Shown piece by piece: positions 1 to 12,413 of a DNA stretch of 64,000 nucleotides. Under the pieces are notes generated by a model that was given only the letters and a program-made list of their open reading frames with translations, did not search any database and was not told where the DNA came from. A program made the position numbers and the translations under genes. The stretch's first letter is position 1. Each line of letters begins with the position of its first letter. Source of the DNA: Owenia fusiformis (lineage: Eukaryota; Annelida; Polychaeta; Sabellida; Oweniidae); NCBI GenBank assembly GCA_903813345.2, contig CAIIXF020000009.1, positions 13,342,347 to 13,406,346 on the forward strand. The letters are read 5' to 3'.

Positions 1-51
1 CGGCCAGAAATTCTTTCGAATTCATGCAGTTTTTGTCTATGTCAATAATCA

Positions 52-1113
52 GAGTCCATTTTTCTGCTTCATTTCGTCAGTAGAACCGCAAAAATAAGAA
101 ATTGGGAGACCATTGTGCAATAATATATGGAAAAGTATATTCATAATCCCGGGGGGTTCACTATATATAAACCTTGACGGGGATCCTCGGCGCATGTGGG
201 GTACCTTTTTCAACGTTTGGTATGGCAATGGACCCATATTTTAGGATTTGGTATGGGAATGCCTGGAAATTTCTGACTTCTGAGGTATGGCAATGGTCGG
301 ACTTTTGCTCTTCTGGTATGAGAATGGTCGTTGTAGATACGTTACCTAACATTCGTGGTATGGCATTGGTCCAGTAGTTGCAAATTTGAAGTTGTTTTGG
401 ATCGTTTCCCGAAGTATCTTCTTTTCCAGGGCCTTCTCAACTTTAGCCCTTTTCCCGGGAAATGAGGACCAATCATAGGTATGGTGATTGGTCCTGTATT
501 CGCACATTTGTATGATATTGATCCTATATTTCATTTACTTTGAATTAAGGTATGGCATTGGTCCCATATTTGGACATTTGGTATGGCATTGGTCCTACAT
601 TTTGACATTTGGTATGGCATTGGTCCCATAATTGGACATTTGGTATGGCATTGGTCCTATATTTGGACATTTGGTATGGCATTGGTCCTATATTTGGACA
701 TTTGGTATGGCCTTTGGGCGTTATTTTGGTTGGTATGGGAACATATTGAAATTTAACAGATTGGTATTGGAACATATTGATATTTGAGGCTTCAGCCTAG
801 GACCCCCGTCGAGTTTTATATACAGTGAACCCCCCGGGTTCATAATGTACATGAATGACATTTGTATATCTTGGATTGCTTCTAGTTTGGCTTTTAAAGT
901 GTGTGGCCTCTTATATTGGGATGCTTCTCTGCCATGTTATTTTCAATAAGATTAACATGGCTAAAATTCTTCAAATTACAAGAAAAAAATCTGAAATATA
1001 CAAATGTCATTCATGTACATTATGAATATACTTTTCCATATATTATTGTACAATGGTCTCCCAATTTCTTATTTTTGCCGTTATACTGACGAAATGAAGG
1101 AGTGAAATGGACT
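52..1113. mobile_element. Foldback/MITE element with ~120-bp inverted arms, carrying a nested insertion
   Basis: The left arm (about 52-147 continuing at 847-870) is the reverse complement of 995-1113. For example, AAGAAATTGGGAGACCATTG in the left arm is mirrored at about 1052-1071. The arms are interrupted only by the insertion at 148-838. The sequence flanking the element (CATAAGCCCATATTAAAGCA near 1120) recurs near 55110 and 55590 without this element. No coding capacity is seen. Confidence 0.7.
148..838. mobile_element. Non-autonomous TIR element (8-bp TSD) with internal 33-bp minisatellite
   Basis: It begins CCCGGGGGGTTCACTATATA and ends with the complement, TATACAGTGAACCCCCCGGG. It is flanked by the 8-bp direct repeat TTCATAAT (140-147 and 839-846). 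The body is a tandem array of about 33 bp (GGTATGGCATTGGTCC...), cleanest from 549 to 715. An 8-bp duplication suggests a hAT-like or other 8-bp-TSD superfamily; the terminus is not a typical hAT one, so I leave the superfamily open. Confidence 0.8.
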
Positions 1114-1199
1114 TTAAGGCTCATAAGCCCATATTAAAGCAGATATATAATTTAACAGTTCTCACCATTCTGAGCACTTTTTGCATATTTTTTGTCAAA

Positions 1200-1352
1200 A
1201 AGCCCCCCCCCCCCTTGGCAAAAGCACTCCCTTGGTAACCGCTCCCCCCAGGTAAATCCTGGCTATGGGCCTGACAAGTATGACTTGCAGGCCCATAACT
1301 AGCTTTTGGCGGGGGGGGGAAGAGCAGACTATATCCTCTTCTACAGTCTGCT
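1200..1352. mobile_element. Back-to-back hAT-like ends
   Basis: GGCTATGGGCCTG (ending ~1273) and CAGGCCCATAACTAGC (from ~1288) are inverted copies of a CAGGCCCATA terminus, 14 bp apart and facing outward. They look like the right end of one element beside the left end of another. Poly-C and poly-G tracts lie inside both. The partner ends were not found. Confidence 0.35.
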
Positions 1353-1401
1353 TCAAAGGCAATCAGTTGAACCTGAAAAATAAGAAATCTTAAGACAATA
1401 A

Positions 1402-1830
1402 CCCAGATGCGAGTAGATATAATCTTGATTTACGTCATTAAAAATTCAAAATTCAGTCAAAGTAATATCATATTTGAAATCTACATGTAAAATTACATCT
1501 AGAAATGTGGTTTTAAAAAGTGTTTATCAACTTTGAAAAATTAATTTTCTTTGAAAATGTGACTTCTAGCTCGGGGAGATTCCCATAGACCCCATGCTAT
1601 AAAATCACAAAAAATGAAATATCTTTTCTTTTAGTGGACAGATAATATTTTGCTTTACTGGACACATTTTCATTCGTATAAGTATCAGGCACATAAGGGT
1701 TATATGAAAATTGAGCCACTTAAATTGATAATATTCAAGTTTAAGGGAACTTTCTTATATACCTGCCATGTTAATTGACCCGAATCAGCCACCTGGTGGT
1801 GAAACTAGTAACTACCTACTCGCATTTGGG
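1402..1830. mobile_element. Harbinger-like MITE, family A, intact copy
   Basis: The inverted ends CCCAGATGCGAGTAG and CTACTCGCATTTGGG are flanked by TAA on both sides, the 3-bp TWA duplication of PIF/Harbinger. The body is non-coding, ~430 bp. Two further copies lie at 12414-15522 (reversed and interrupted) and 58577-59006. Confidence 0.75.
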
Positions 1831-1839
1831 TAATTGTGC

Positions 1840-2862
1840 AATAATATATACATTCATATTGCACACTGAACTTGTTCTGTGAGGTGATGGGATCTGGGGA
1901 GTTGCTGGTTTTTCTAGTTCTCTGAATAATGATAGTTCACTCAAGGGCAAACGTAATACCCAGAATGGATTGGCGAAGTAAAAGCAATCTGTCTGTCCTT
2001 ATAACGTCACTGATATTTTCGATAGTTAAATGCTAAAATGTCCTAGGTCTGAGATGGTTAACCCCTTTATCCACTACTTTGTAATGAGAACCATGAAAAG
2101 CCCTGGATGTCGAGTCATTTCGTTTACTACACATACTAACAAGGCCCAGGTATTAGATAAGCCATTGGTTCATTCGGGGACTGTCAATTTTAGAGTATTT
2201 ACTAGTGGTGCTGTGTGTGCCATAGTGGTATATATTAATGCATCTCTAGTTTTTGGTAGTAAACATTGTCTTATTGCAAATAATCAACTTACATTTATTT
2301 ACCACTTAAAAACACTTCCAACCAAAATACTGAATTGTATATCAGCATGTATTGATAGTTGATTACATTATATCAAAACGCTAGATCACTTTTGAAAGCT
2401 ATAGACTACTATGGGTCAGGGAAAGTGAAATATAAGCTTGAAATCTAAATTGGGAAGAGGACATTTTTGGCAGTTTTGATTTTTTTCTAAATTATGGGAG
2501 TGTATATTTGCAGGCAGTTTTTCAGAATCATTGATGACCTATAACCATTTACCCTGAGAACCATGGTCAGTATTAGAAGAAGATAGAGCTCTCTTTTAAA
2601 GATGTGGAATTAAATATTGAAAAGGGTGTTGACCATTGGAATCCTCAGTTTATTATTGGCTTAACAGTCATGTTTATTGATGAGTTTATTACAGAATGTG
2701 ATATTTGAGATTACAGATCAATGTATGCTGAGAGTAAACATGCACTTATATCCCAAAAATTCCTTTCAGAATCTGAAGTCAATATTTGACCAGTTTTACT
2801 GAATAATTTACATTTCTCTGAGAAATGTTTTGAAACAATATTTTTTGCTTTGATTACATAGT
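1840..2862. other. No gene or clear repeat recognised
   Basis: AT-rich sequence. The longest open frame (2030-2362, + strand) has no recognisable family, no flanking splice logic and average composition, so it is treated as chance. Confidence 0.5.
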
Positions 2863-2863
2863 A

Positions 2864-3902
2864 CAAGGGCCGAGCAATATATTCGCTACTTTTTGCTCTC
2901 AAATATTTAATAATACAGTATCTTACCTGAAATTTTCCTAAATAATAGAAAAAACATTTTTCTGTAATATCACCAAATGTGCATTTATTTGGTTACATCC
3001 GTAATATTTTACATGGCATTGAATATTGGTTGATAGTGACCACCGGAGCTGACATTTGTGACAATGTTTCAGAAAACAACTTTCATACAGAATGTCCTTT
3101 TTGTTAATTAAGACAGTTACTCCTCATTCCATGCCTCATTCTCAAAATAGTGTCCATGTGCAGCTATGCATTTTCTACATCGGGAAAGCCAGTCTTGATA
3201 GGCCTGTTGCAGTCCGTTTCCATTTCCATATAGGTCTTTTAGGGCCTTATGGACGGCCTCAACCACTTCTTCACGGTCACCAAACCTCTGCCCGCGTAGC
3301 TTATTCTACAGTTTGTCGAAAATTTCAAAGTCGCACAATGTCTAATAAAGTAAAAGCTCCCACAAGCTTCCCCATATGTAGTTCTACATTCCTCCACAGC
3401 TTTTTTTAATGTGTGTCCCTTTTTCACTGATATTTTTATACAAAGTCACTGTTCTTTTAGATTAGCATTTACCATGCTTGCTTCTTGATGCAACTCAGGA
3501 AGCAGAGTCTCCCTTTTGTGATGCATATGCGGATCAATTGTGACCTCTTTATTGTTTGAAAAGAACATCTATGACATCACAACCATTGTTCTGAATATTG
3601 GATCAATGTCCAGTAAACAATGTTTATAAAAATTACCCAAACTTAATGTTTTTGTTATGAGAAATGGGCATATAAAGATATTGTTGCATGTGCAATTGCA
3701 GTAAAATTATGGGCAGCTCCGGTGGCTCATTCCTCCTGTTGCTATGACAACCATAATTTTTTGCCATATTTGGCAATGGGTTTGAAAATGGAATCAAAAG
3801 ATGCGGAACTCTACACTCTATGTCTGTACCAAATGTCAATGGAAATAAACAAATATAAACGAAAATAAAGCAAAAAGTAGCGAATATATTGCTCGGCCCT
3901 TG
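2864..3902 (-). mobile_element. Deleted Tc1/mariner element with transposase remnants
   Basis: The inverted termini CAAGGGCCGAGCAATATATT and its complement are flanked by TA dinucleotides (2862-2863 and 3903-3904). On the minus strand, a decayed transposase N-terminal part (VKKGHTLKKAVEECRTTYGEA, around 3420-3360, just after a stop codon) is followed almost at once by a C-terminal part (LRGQRFGDREEVVEAVHKAL, then LSRCRKCIAAHGHYFENEAW ending near 3111). The catalytic DDD/D core is absent, so the copy is a non-autonomous internal deletion derivative. Confidence 0.8.
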
Positions 3903-3904
3903 TA

Positions 3905-5548
3905 GTGTACAGACATGAGAATATTAATAGAGAAAGCACATATGGGATATTTGACCTGTCAAATTGTGCCTTTAAGGTATACCTGTCATTCTGTACCACA
4001 GATGAGATAATACACATATGGAAAAAGTTCAGAGATCAAGTGTTAATTATGAACTTTGCTAGAACAGGAACATTATTTATTCATTGATGAGTTATGACAA
4101 ATAGAGAATACATGAATAGACTCATAGAATAATATATGTACATGTTGCTTGGAGTATTTTGAATGAATATCTTAGATATGGATTGTTAATTAGAATACTT
4201 GTTTGGAAATAGTTGCAAATGAAATATTGGCCATTTAACAAACAAAATATTTGGATAGCAGCTCAAGGAAATGATTATACGAACAACTTTGAAATGGACA
4301 ATTTGATAATAGATTACACTACAGTTGGCCAAGTATAGTAGAAATAGATTTATGAGGAACTATTATTATGTTGAACAATGTTGGTTGTGGAAAAGTGTCA
4401 TACTGGATACTGAAATTTCCATTACATAGAACTGAATGAGTGGAGTGTTGTAAAAATGCTAGAAATGAAGGTGGCACAGTAGGCTTTAAGTTCTAACAGT
4501 AGAAGTGTTCACAGCAGGGAGGCTTTAAATAATGAAAGTGCAGCAGAGAGGCTTTGAATTTGATCAACAGAGGTGTTCCCAACAGGAAAGCTTTAACAAA
4601 AAAGCTTGGATTAGTGTTAGGTATAATCCTGTATGATATTAAATGGGATTAGTTTCTTTGAAAATAATTACTTCTATCCCCTGGGCTTCAGGCCATTCAG
4701 GATATAGTAGAATGGAAATATGCCAGTTTTCACTAATTTTAACTATTTATTTTGGTTCCTCTAGAAAGTTATTTTAGGTCAGCAGAGTTTGCTGATTTAA
4801 CAATAGTCAAAAAGAATATTACTATTACTGAAAGCATTAGATTTGCATACTTCCTTGCAGCTTGATATTATTTTGACTTGTTGATCACAAATATGATCTG
4901 ACAAAAGTTGTGATCAACTTCAACTAAATAATATCAATTTGTGTTGTGAAGTTTCTCGTTTCAAATTGTTACATCATCCTGTAATTGTGCAGCATAAGAA
5001 CTATTGCAGGTATGCAACCTATGAAATATGAGATATATGCAATATAATAACAGTAGAAATTGCAGTAAAACAAACACCGGATATATGCAACAGGAAAAGC
5101 ACTGGAGACCTATGCAACTTTAAAAATAGTGGATACATATGCAACATAATTCTTGATTTATAACATATATATACAAAGGTACAAATATAAAATAACTAAA
5201 ACAATTGATCATGAAATATGCAACATAAGAAATGTTTGAAGTAATGGATGTAAAATATTGAATACCAGATATAACGAATATGAAGTCCCCGTGTATTATA
5301 TGTGCAGATGAACAATATTGGAATAGACACCATGGAAGGAAAAGTCGAAGTGTCTTTTGGACACCTCCTAAACCTAGAACACCTAAAAAGTAAGTGAGTG
5401 AGACACTTGAATATTTGAAGGTATTATTAATAGATCCATCCTTCATGATCGGGCTTCACTTCTATTGCAGCTATGGAAAGAATTGAAATGCCCTTGGACC
5501 AAGAATGTAATTAAGCAGAGGTTTATATTTGAGCATCATTAGGCTATC
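3905..5548. other. No gene recognised
   Basis: AT-rich non-coding sequence. A degenerate repeat of AGGCTTTAA about every 40-70 bp occurs at roughly 4480-4600. Minus-strand frame 5120-5446 has hydrophobic chance composition and no family resemblance. Confidence 0.45.
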
Positions 5549-5554
5549 TTATTG

Positions 5555-6136
5555 CAGGGCTTGCATTAACGGCGTCCCGTACATGTTAAGGACTCAAAAA
5601 TAATTTGGAGGACGCAAAAATTGAAAATATTTCCGTTGACGTTTTTTGGACACAAAAATCTTTTTAGATCAATACTACAATGTGTTTACAACGCGACGAT
5701 ACCTAACAAAAACAAATAATTATGATCTCTCACCTTTACTTGAATCGTAAATAAGGCTCAACATGTTGAATATTTACAAATAATCATGATTCTCTCGAAT
5801 TTTTTCGACTTTGTTTATTTTTAGATTTGAAACCATGACACGCCACAGTTTTTCCTATTCAGAAACAAATATTAGGTTATTCATGAAATAAAATGTATTC
5901 ATTGTCGAATGAACGAACATGCATTTATTCAGTCCGTACTTAACGTTTACTTCCGTTTTAAATTCGCGGCAAGAAATCAAAAACTGAAAGGTGTTTTGGT
6001 AAAAAATGCTTTTAAAATAAAGTTATACCTCAAAACAGGCTAGAAATAGGGGACACACTTTTTTTCAAAGGACACACTTTTTTAAAAAAATTGCGTCCTT
6101 GGGACTCACAAATTTTCTAACCTAATGCAAGCGCTG
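5555..6136. mobile_element. hAT-like MITE, CAG...CTG ends, 6-bp TSD
   Basis: The ends CAGGGCTTGCATTA and TAATGCAAGCGCTG are imperfect inverted repeats flanked by TTATTG (5549-5554 and 6137-6142). The body is non-coding; GGACGCAAAAAT-like fragments recur near both ends. Confidence 0.7.
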
Positions 6137-6142
6137 TTATTG

Positions 6143-9100
6143 GTTCACCACTGAACAAGTTTGATATATTGAAAGTCAGAATTTTTTGTTAAAATATTAT
6201 AATTTATTAAATGTTGCCCTTTGCACTTTCTCATTTCACATTTTGACCTATATATTCTCATGAAATATATAGTCATTGGGAACCATATTACATTTATAAG
6301 TAAATGTAGATTATAAGCTAGTAAGTGGCTATCATGATACATGGATGGTAATCATATTGGAATGATTCATCAGGTTCTAGTGATGTACTTACTTATACTG
6401 AACTGTTCTGTATATCTGATAGGGATAAATTACTACAGTATATCTGCCATGTATTTATAATTGGTGAGAATTACCAGTATTACCCCCCCCCCCCTCAAAA
6501 AACTTGAGGCTGTGTCTCATCATTGGGGTAAGGAGGCACTTTACAACATATTATAATAATCATGAAATTTCTTACAATTATTTAGGCAAGAGTCTTTGTG
6601 ACACTCTGGTCTGTTTTCGAGACGACATATAAAGTCTTCATTTTCCTTCTTATCATGAATCATTTGATAAATTAATCATTTGATAAATGGAGTGAATTTT
6701 ATATAGCTGCACATCAATTTCTCATGGCTTGCTCTAGTGATTAAAATGTTAGATAATGGGGTGGGGGTAAATTCCTGTTTATTAAAGCCCCACTATGCTT
6801 ACTTCAGAAGTAAAAAGGTAAAATAATCCATAGGCATAGACAGGGGAATAACCAATAAAAATAAAACCACGAGAAAGAAGGAAGTTGCATCAATTTTTGC
6901 TTGTTTATGCCACAATCGCAGCCCCCCTTGAATGAAAACCAGAATTTGTTTAGTGGTCGCCCTGACTGAAAACCGGAATTTGTTTGGTGGTCGCACTAAA
7001 TATGACTGAAAGCTGGCTACGCCCCTGTAATCATTGAAACATGTTACTCACATACTCATCCAATATGATAAAAAGATTGATTTGCATTAATATTGAACCT
7101 AGAAAAAAAACGCATATAGAACAAAGCATTTGAAGTACAGAGATCATTAGTAGTGCATGCCCATGTTTGACAAAGTGCAAGTTTTAAATAATTCTTGATT
7201 TAAAAGATGGCGACACTTCTATAGAAATGAATGGATCCTGTGATACAAACATCTTTGCCATCTTTCATTGATATTGGTAAAAACTTGATATATAAAACTT
7301 TTTTTTTTTGATAATTTATTGTAAATTTTGATGTGGCTCGTTTGAGCTGTTTCTGGTGTCCAATAAAAGATGAGTACTTATACTATTGGATATATTATGA
7401 TATCAAAAAGGTAAGTCTTTATTTTGCCAAAGAATGTTGAAAATATGCATAGTAGGCCTTTAAATGAATTTTCAACATTTTTAAGTAAAAATTGATTAAT
7501 TGGATTTATAAATTTGAATTTGTCAAAAGTGAAAATATTAATTGTTTTCTTAACTAATATAGTCCACTCAAAAAATAATTGAAAAATTATAATCACCAAA
7601 AGCCTTATCAAACATTGTTTATCTACCTGCATTTAAGTTTTCACCCTCCCAAAATAGTTCATCAATTTCTTGTTTTTACAAAAAAAGAAAGGATTATGCT
7701 TTATGTTAATCATTTATATATACATTTCAACACTGAATGAAGCTATTATATTGAAGATATTGTATTGAAGGTTTTCATGTATTATACAATCTAGTGGTAT
7801 AATAGATTAGTGGGACATGTGATTCTAACCTTCCTAAAATCTCTGTCAATGCGTATTTCATTCAATTTCTCTCAATTTTTCTGCATTTCTGTAGTGTTGA
7901 CTACATGTTTGTTTATTTTATTCCTTGTTAATTCCACTCTTTTTCACTCTATTTCATATCTTAAAATATGACATTTTTCAAAGCCTAATGTCAACAAATC
8001 TCAACATCTGTCATGATAAATTTTTTTATAAAATAAAAAACTGAAGCTGCTCCTTTGAATGTTTGCTTTTGATAAAAGTGAATCAAGATTTATTGCCTAT
8101 TCAAATTGAAAAACTATGTTGAGTGCCGGCTTTCACAAACAGTGAAACCCAATATGACCTTAACCCCATCTATAAGGTCATAATATAGTGTAGGTGTATA
8201 GGCTGAAGCAGCCATATTTACCACTTGGATGTTTTAAACATAATATTAGGATTTAACAAGGAGGATGAAGACAAGACACCATGATTATGGAGCCTGGGTG
8301 TGAGTAGATGCTTTGTTGATAATATCAGATGATGATTTGGTATATTTAGGACGGGGTCTAGCTGTTTAGGTTGAATTTCCATCATGTTATTGTGCTCTGT
8401 TCAGCACTGAGCAATATTGGTATTTGCTACTTATGCTATCAATATTTGTTTGATATTGCTCAAGGGGGGCTATTTCTGATTGCAAACTCTGTACATATTA
8501 TTAGATTCTGGTTGTAGATATATTAGGACTGCATTTGTGGTACAATTAAACCTTGAAGTTCAATGTGAAATGTGGTAAACAACAAAAAACATGGTGGTGT
8601 AATATGGTTTCTCATTGGCTGGCTTCCCAATACCCGCCAAAAATTATACTGATTTGATTTGTTCGGTAATGTCTTAAAGCAATTGAATGTTATCCGCATC
8701 TTTATTCATGATTTTAAGACTTATTGAATATTGTGTCTATATCTTTTATGAGGTTGTATTTTCATCATATTATATCCCTACAGATCGCTTTATATATTGG
8801 GGTGAACTCTCATTCGTGTACAGTACAATTTGAAAGTCTCAAGGCCTATTTTACTAAAGGCCTGATAGAAATCATAATTCCCCCTGGCTGATCAGCAAAT
8901 CACAGTGAATAATGAACTCTCTTGAAAGCCCATAGTAAAAACAAAAGTGGTTCACTGTCTTATGGCTCTTATGGTTTCACTGTGCATGTACTTTATATTC
9001 ACACAGGATGGTTTATATATATATCTATTAGTTAGTGTTAATGAGTGGCAATTATCAGATATACAGATGCTGTATGCAAAGTGATAACACTTATCATCTA

Positions 9101-12100
9101 TCCATCTATTCACTGAATAAACACCCCCCCCCCCCGAGATAAATAATTGAATAAATCTTATAAGTTGTAACTGTTTGTGAACTTTGACCTGAATATAGTT
9201 TATGGGCTTTTTTAACATTTGGTTCTTAATAATGCCTCTTTTTGTAATCTAAGTGAGGGGTGTTTTAAAACAGTAATACTTAAATTATGATACGTTCAAA
9301 GGTTATTAACTTTAGTTTGTAGAATAAGGGGAGGGTTGATATTTATCACATTATTCATCAAAAGTGAAGGATTGGTATGCAGGGTGTTACAAAAAATTGT
9401 ACCCGAATAAGACGGGAATAAATCTTTTTTCCTTCATCAAAAAAGCAGAACTTGGTTATTGATGTGTGATAACATAGTTACAGGGAAGAAACTGTATCAA
9501 GGTCCTATGTTGATTCATATATTTTTTATTATTTATTTTAGTGGAGATATGATAAGATAGATTCAAAAGTAGGTCTAGTATCACAAATAGTTAGTTAAGA
9601 GAAGGGGGTGGCTGATAAGGCAGTTGGGAGAGGGCAGAAGGGTTAGAAGAGGTTAAAAATCAAAAAGCTATCTAATACTAAAATCAATTGTCAATCATCC
9701 ATCAATCTAGATTTTCAAGGGTCCCTAAACATTGCCATTTTCCTGGACTGAATAATGAGTATTGTATGTATACGTATATATTATGTTAATCTTACCATTT
9801 ACTAAGAAACATTAAAACACTATCTGACATTTTTATTAAATGCTGTAAAGCATGAAAGAACCAAAGATAAAAAACTGAAACATACTTTTCCCAAGAACCG
9901 ATTTGCTCAGAGGAAAATGGTTAAAAGTATTTAAATAACTTGAATAATAGATGTACATCAGTCTTATTGAGTCTCACTCAGATTAAAATTCCTGTACTGA
10001 TTTATCCAATTTGGGATTAAAATAGAATTTTGGATTTGATTGATTGCATTAATATGTTATCCAAACTTATGTATTGTATGTACTTAAATAGAGTTCATAT
10101 TTATAATATCAGTAAGTTTGGTCAGGTTGATAGCTAATATATCAAACAGTGGGTGATCAACTGCCAATGTTATTAACATTTAAATCAGTTTGGCATTGAA
10201 AATGAATACTGGCCTAATTTTCAGCCATTTTCAATAGTTTCATTTTGATTCTTTTAAAGAGAAAGCTTCGTTTAATGGAAATACTTTAACTATTACTAGC
10301 CTCTTTGCTTTTGGACGATTCAGAACCATTGTCACCTGTATAGCAGATAATCAAAGAAATGGACTTATGACAGCAGTCTGGTGGATAACAACAGAGAACA
10401 TGCTGAACTGTCAATTTGAATTATAGTTGCTCTGTATGAGCTACCCTTTGGATTTGTTTGACTTTACAAACCCTCCAAAAGAGAGCTTCAGCGTATTCAC
10501 TAGATGACTTTAAGTATTTGGGCTCAGTGTATATCAGAGTCATTTTAGTATCAGAATATAGCAAACCAGAGTTATAGTACCCTTAAGTTCAGAGAAGCTT
10601 TCTTTTAAAAAGTAAAATCAAGTTTTGAAAAGGGTTCTAAACCCTGAATAAATCATACATTGCGATTGAAGATATATCACAAAGACTTTGACTCTCAAAA
10701 GCTGGTCTATTTAGTGTATTAGACGATTTAGTTCAAATACATGGAATTATAGCAGAATTTGGGAGGATAAACACAGTCTTTCCTGTCTTTTCATAAATCT
10801 TTAAATATTTAAAGTACTACTTCACCTATAGAGAGTTGATCACAAATCAATACCTTTAGACTTTAGTCTGGATTGAGATGTTTTACATTTATACAAGCAC
10901 GCCATGACATGAAGAAACAGTTTAAGATTTCGAATTACAAAAAGAGATTTGCTATCTCGGTGAATTAAACATTCGGATAACTGTTATGTTTTTAAACTAA
11001 GGTTTACAATAAGTCTAAACCACAAATTGTGTAATATTTTCACAGTGTAGAGTTACTGGAGAGTTATTGATGAAGTAAATGCAATTTGGATAAATTATTT
11101 AAGAATTTTTAAGTGGGTCATACATGCAACTGTATGAGCTAGAGTTAAATATCTATCTTAGAAAAAAACAATTTTCAATCTGAGATACACATCTGCAAAA
11201 CAGGAAAATCCCATACACTGGGAACAGAGTTCTACCATTTTAATCATAAATCAGAGATTTCATTTAATTAGGATTTGAAAAAACAGGAAATTATAGTGAG
11301 AACAAACAAAGTGATTAAATTATTGGAAGTCATAATTTTTACTAAACTACTAAAAATGATAGGATATTTTGGTAGATGCAATTAAATCATACAATGCCTG
11401 CAGCATGCTAATGCTAATGAAACCTAATTAACATACTTATTGATAACATTACAAGGAAGTAGTCAACACCCTAAAGTTGATACATAACAATAGAAGGCTG
11501 ACATTTGTGAACATCTGTTCAGATTGATTCAGAATATGACTACCAGGGAGAGGTTCACTCAGTGAGTATTAAATGTCTGAAGTCTATTAATGGATCGACC
11601 ATCTTGATCTATCAATTTGTATTTTATGAGATAAAGCTGGTGTCCTCTGCACCTGCTCTTTTCTTATAAGTTAAGGGAGGATCTGATCGATCATTTTGTA
11701 AGAAGGGTTATGTGTTTGACTGCTATTATATACTAAAGGGGAGTCTGACTTGTCTACATCCTTTTGGAAAAGGAATAATTCTTGTGGACCTTCTTAGTCA
11801 GAATCAAAGAGTATCTTACCATTATTTCACTGTCATCTACCCTTTCATAGCTGATATTCATGTCTTATTTAAACAGCCACAATCTATGTATATAATTTTG
11901 TTTAGATTAACATGCAAATAAAAAACATTAACCTATAAGAAAAAATGTAAACTCCAAAGCTCTAAAGGTCAAAAAGGATCAAACTGGATTTATAATTATC
12001 TATCCTCCTCAGAGACTAGAATACTGCTAACAGCCTCTGGATTTCTGGGTAGTTTCATTTAGAAATGCAACTGAGTATAAGGGAACTTAGGTCTAAACTG

Positions 12101-12413
12101 AAGTATTGAATATCCCAAATCTACACTTTTGATAGTAGGCGATAAAATTCTGCACTGCTGATAAAGGTGAAGAATGTTACATTGACTCTAAAAATGTTAA
12201 ACATTGAGATGGAAAATATGATTGGGACTTGTGTTTGTTGTGAATATTGTCATTCTTTTGAGGACTACACTCATATCATCCTTTCGACCCAAGCCTCTTA
12301 TTTGCAAGCTTGCAGTAAACTTTGCCATCAGTAAAATTACTGAAAAATTCAAAAAATATTATTACCAAGACAACCCAGGTTTATGCTTCCGTGATCCCAT
12401 TCATCATTAATAA
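6143..12413. other. Long stretch without recognised genes
   Basis: AT-rich sequence with short chance frames only. A hAT-like end (GGCTGGCTACGCC... form, reading AAGCTGGCTACGCCCCTG) sits near 7009-7027, and homopolymer C runs occur near 6482 and 9123. It may belong to the undetected first intron of the SUN gene or be intergenic. Confidence 0.45.

Noticed and set aside
49-775. Repetitive minus-strand frames with CHTK/MPYQ words
   Set aside because: Translation of the 33-bp repeat inside a TIR element.
2030-2362. 110-codon open frame
   Set aside because: No family resemblance, no splice context and composition like the surroundings.
8281-8299. Possible first SUN exon (ATGATTATGGAGCCTGGGT followed by GTGAGT)
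   Set aside because: Phase could fit an alternative acceptor at 15599, but the peptide is too short to recognise and the intron would be 7 kb; there is no independent support.
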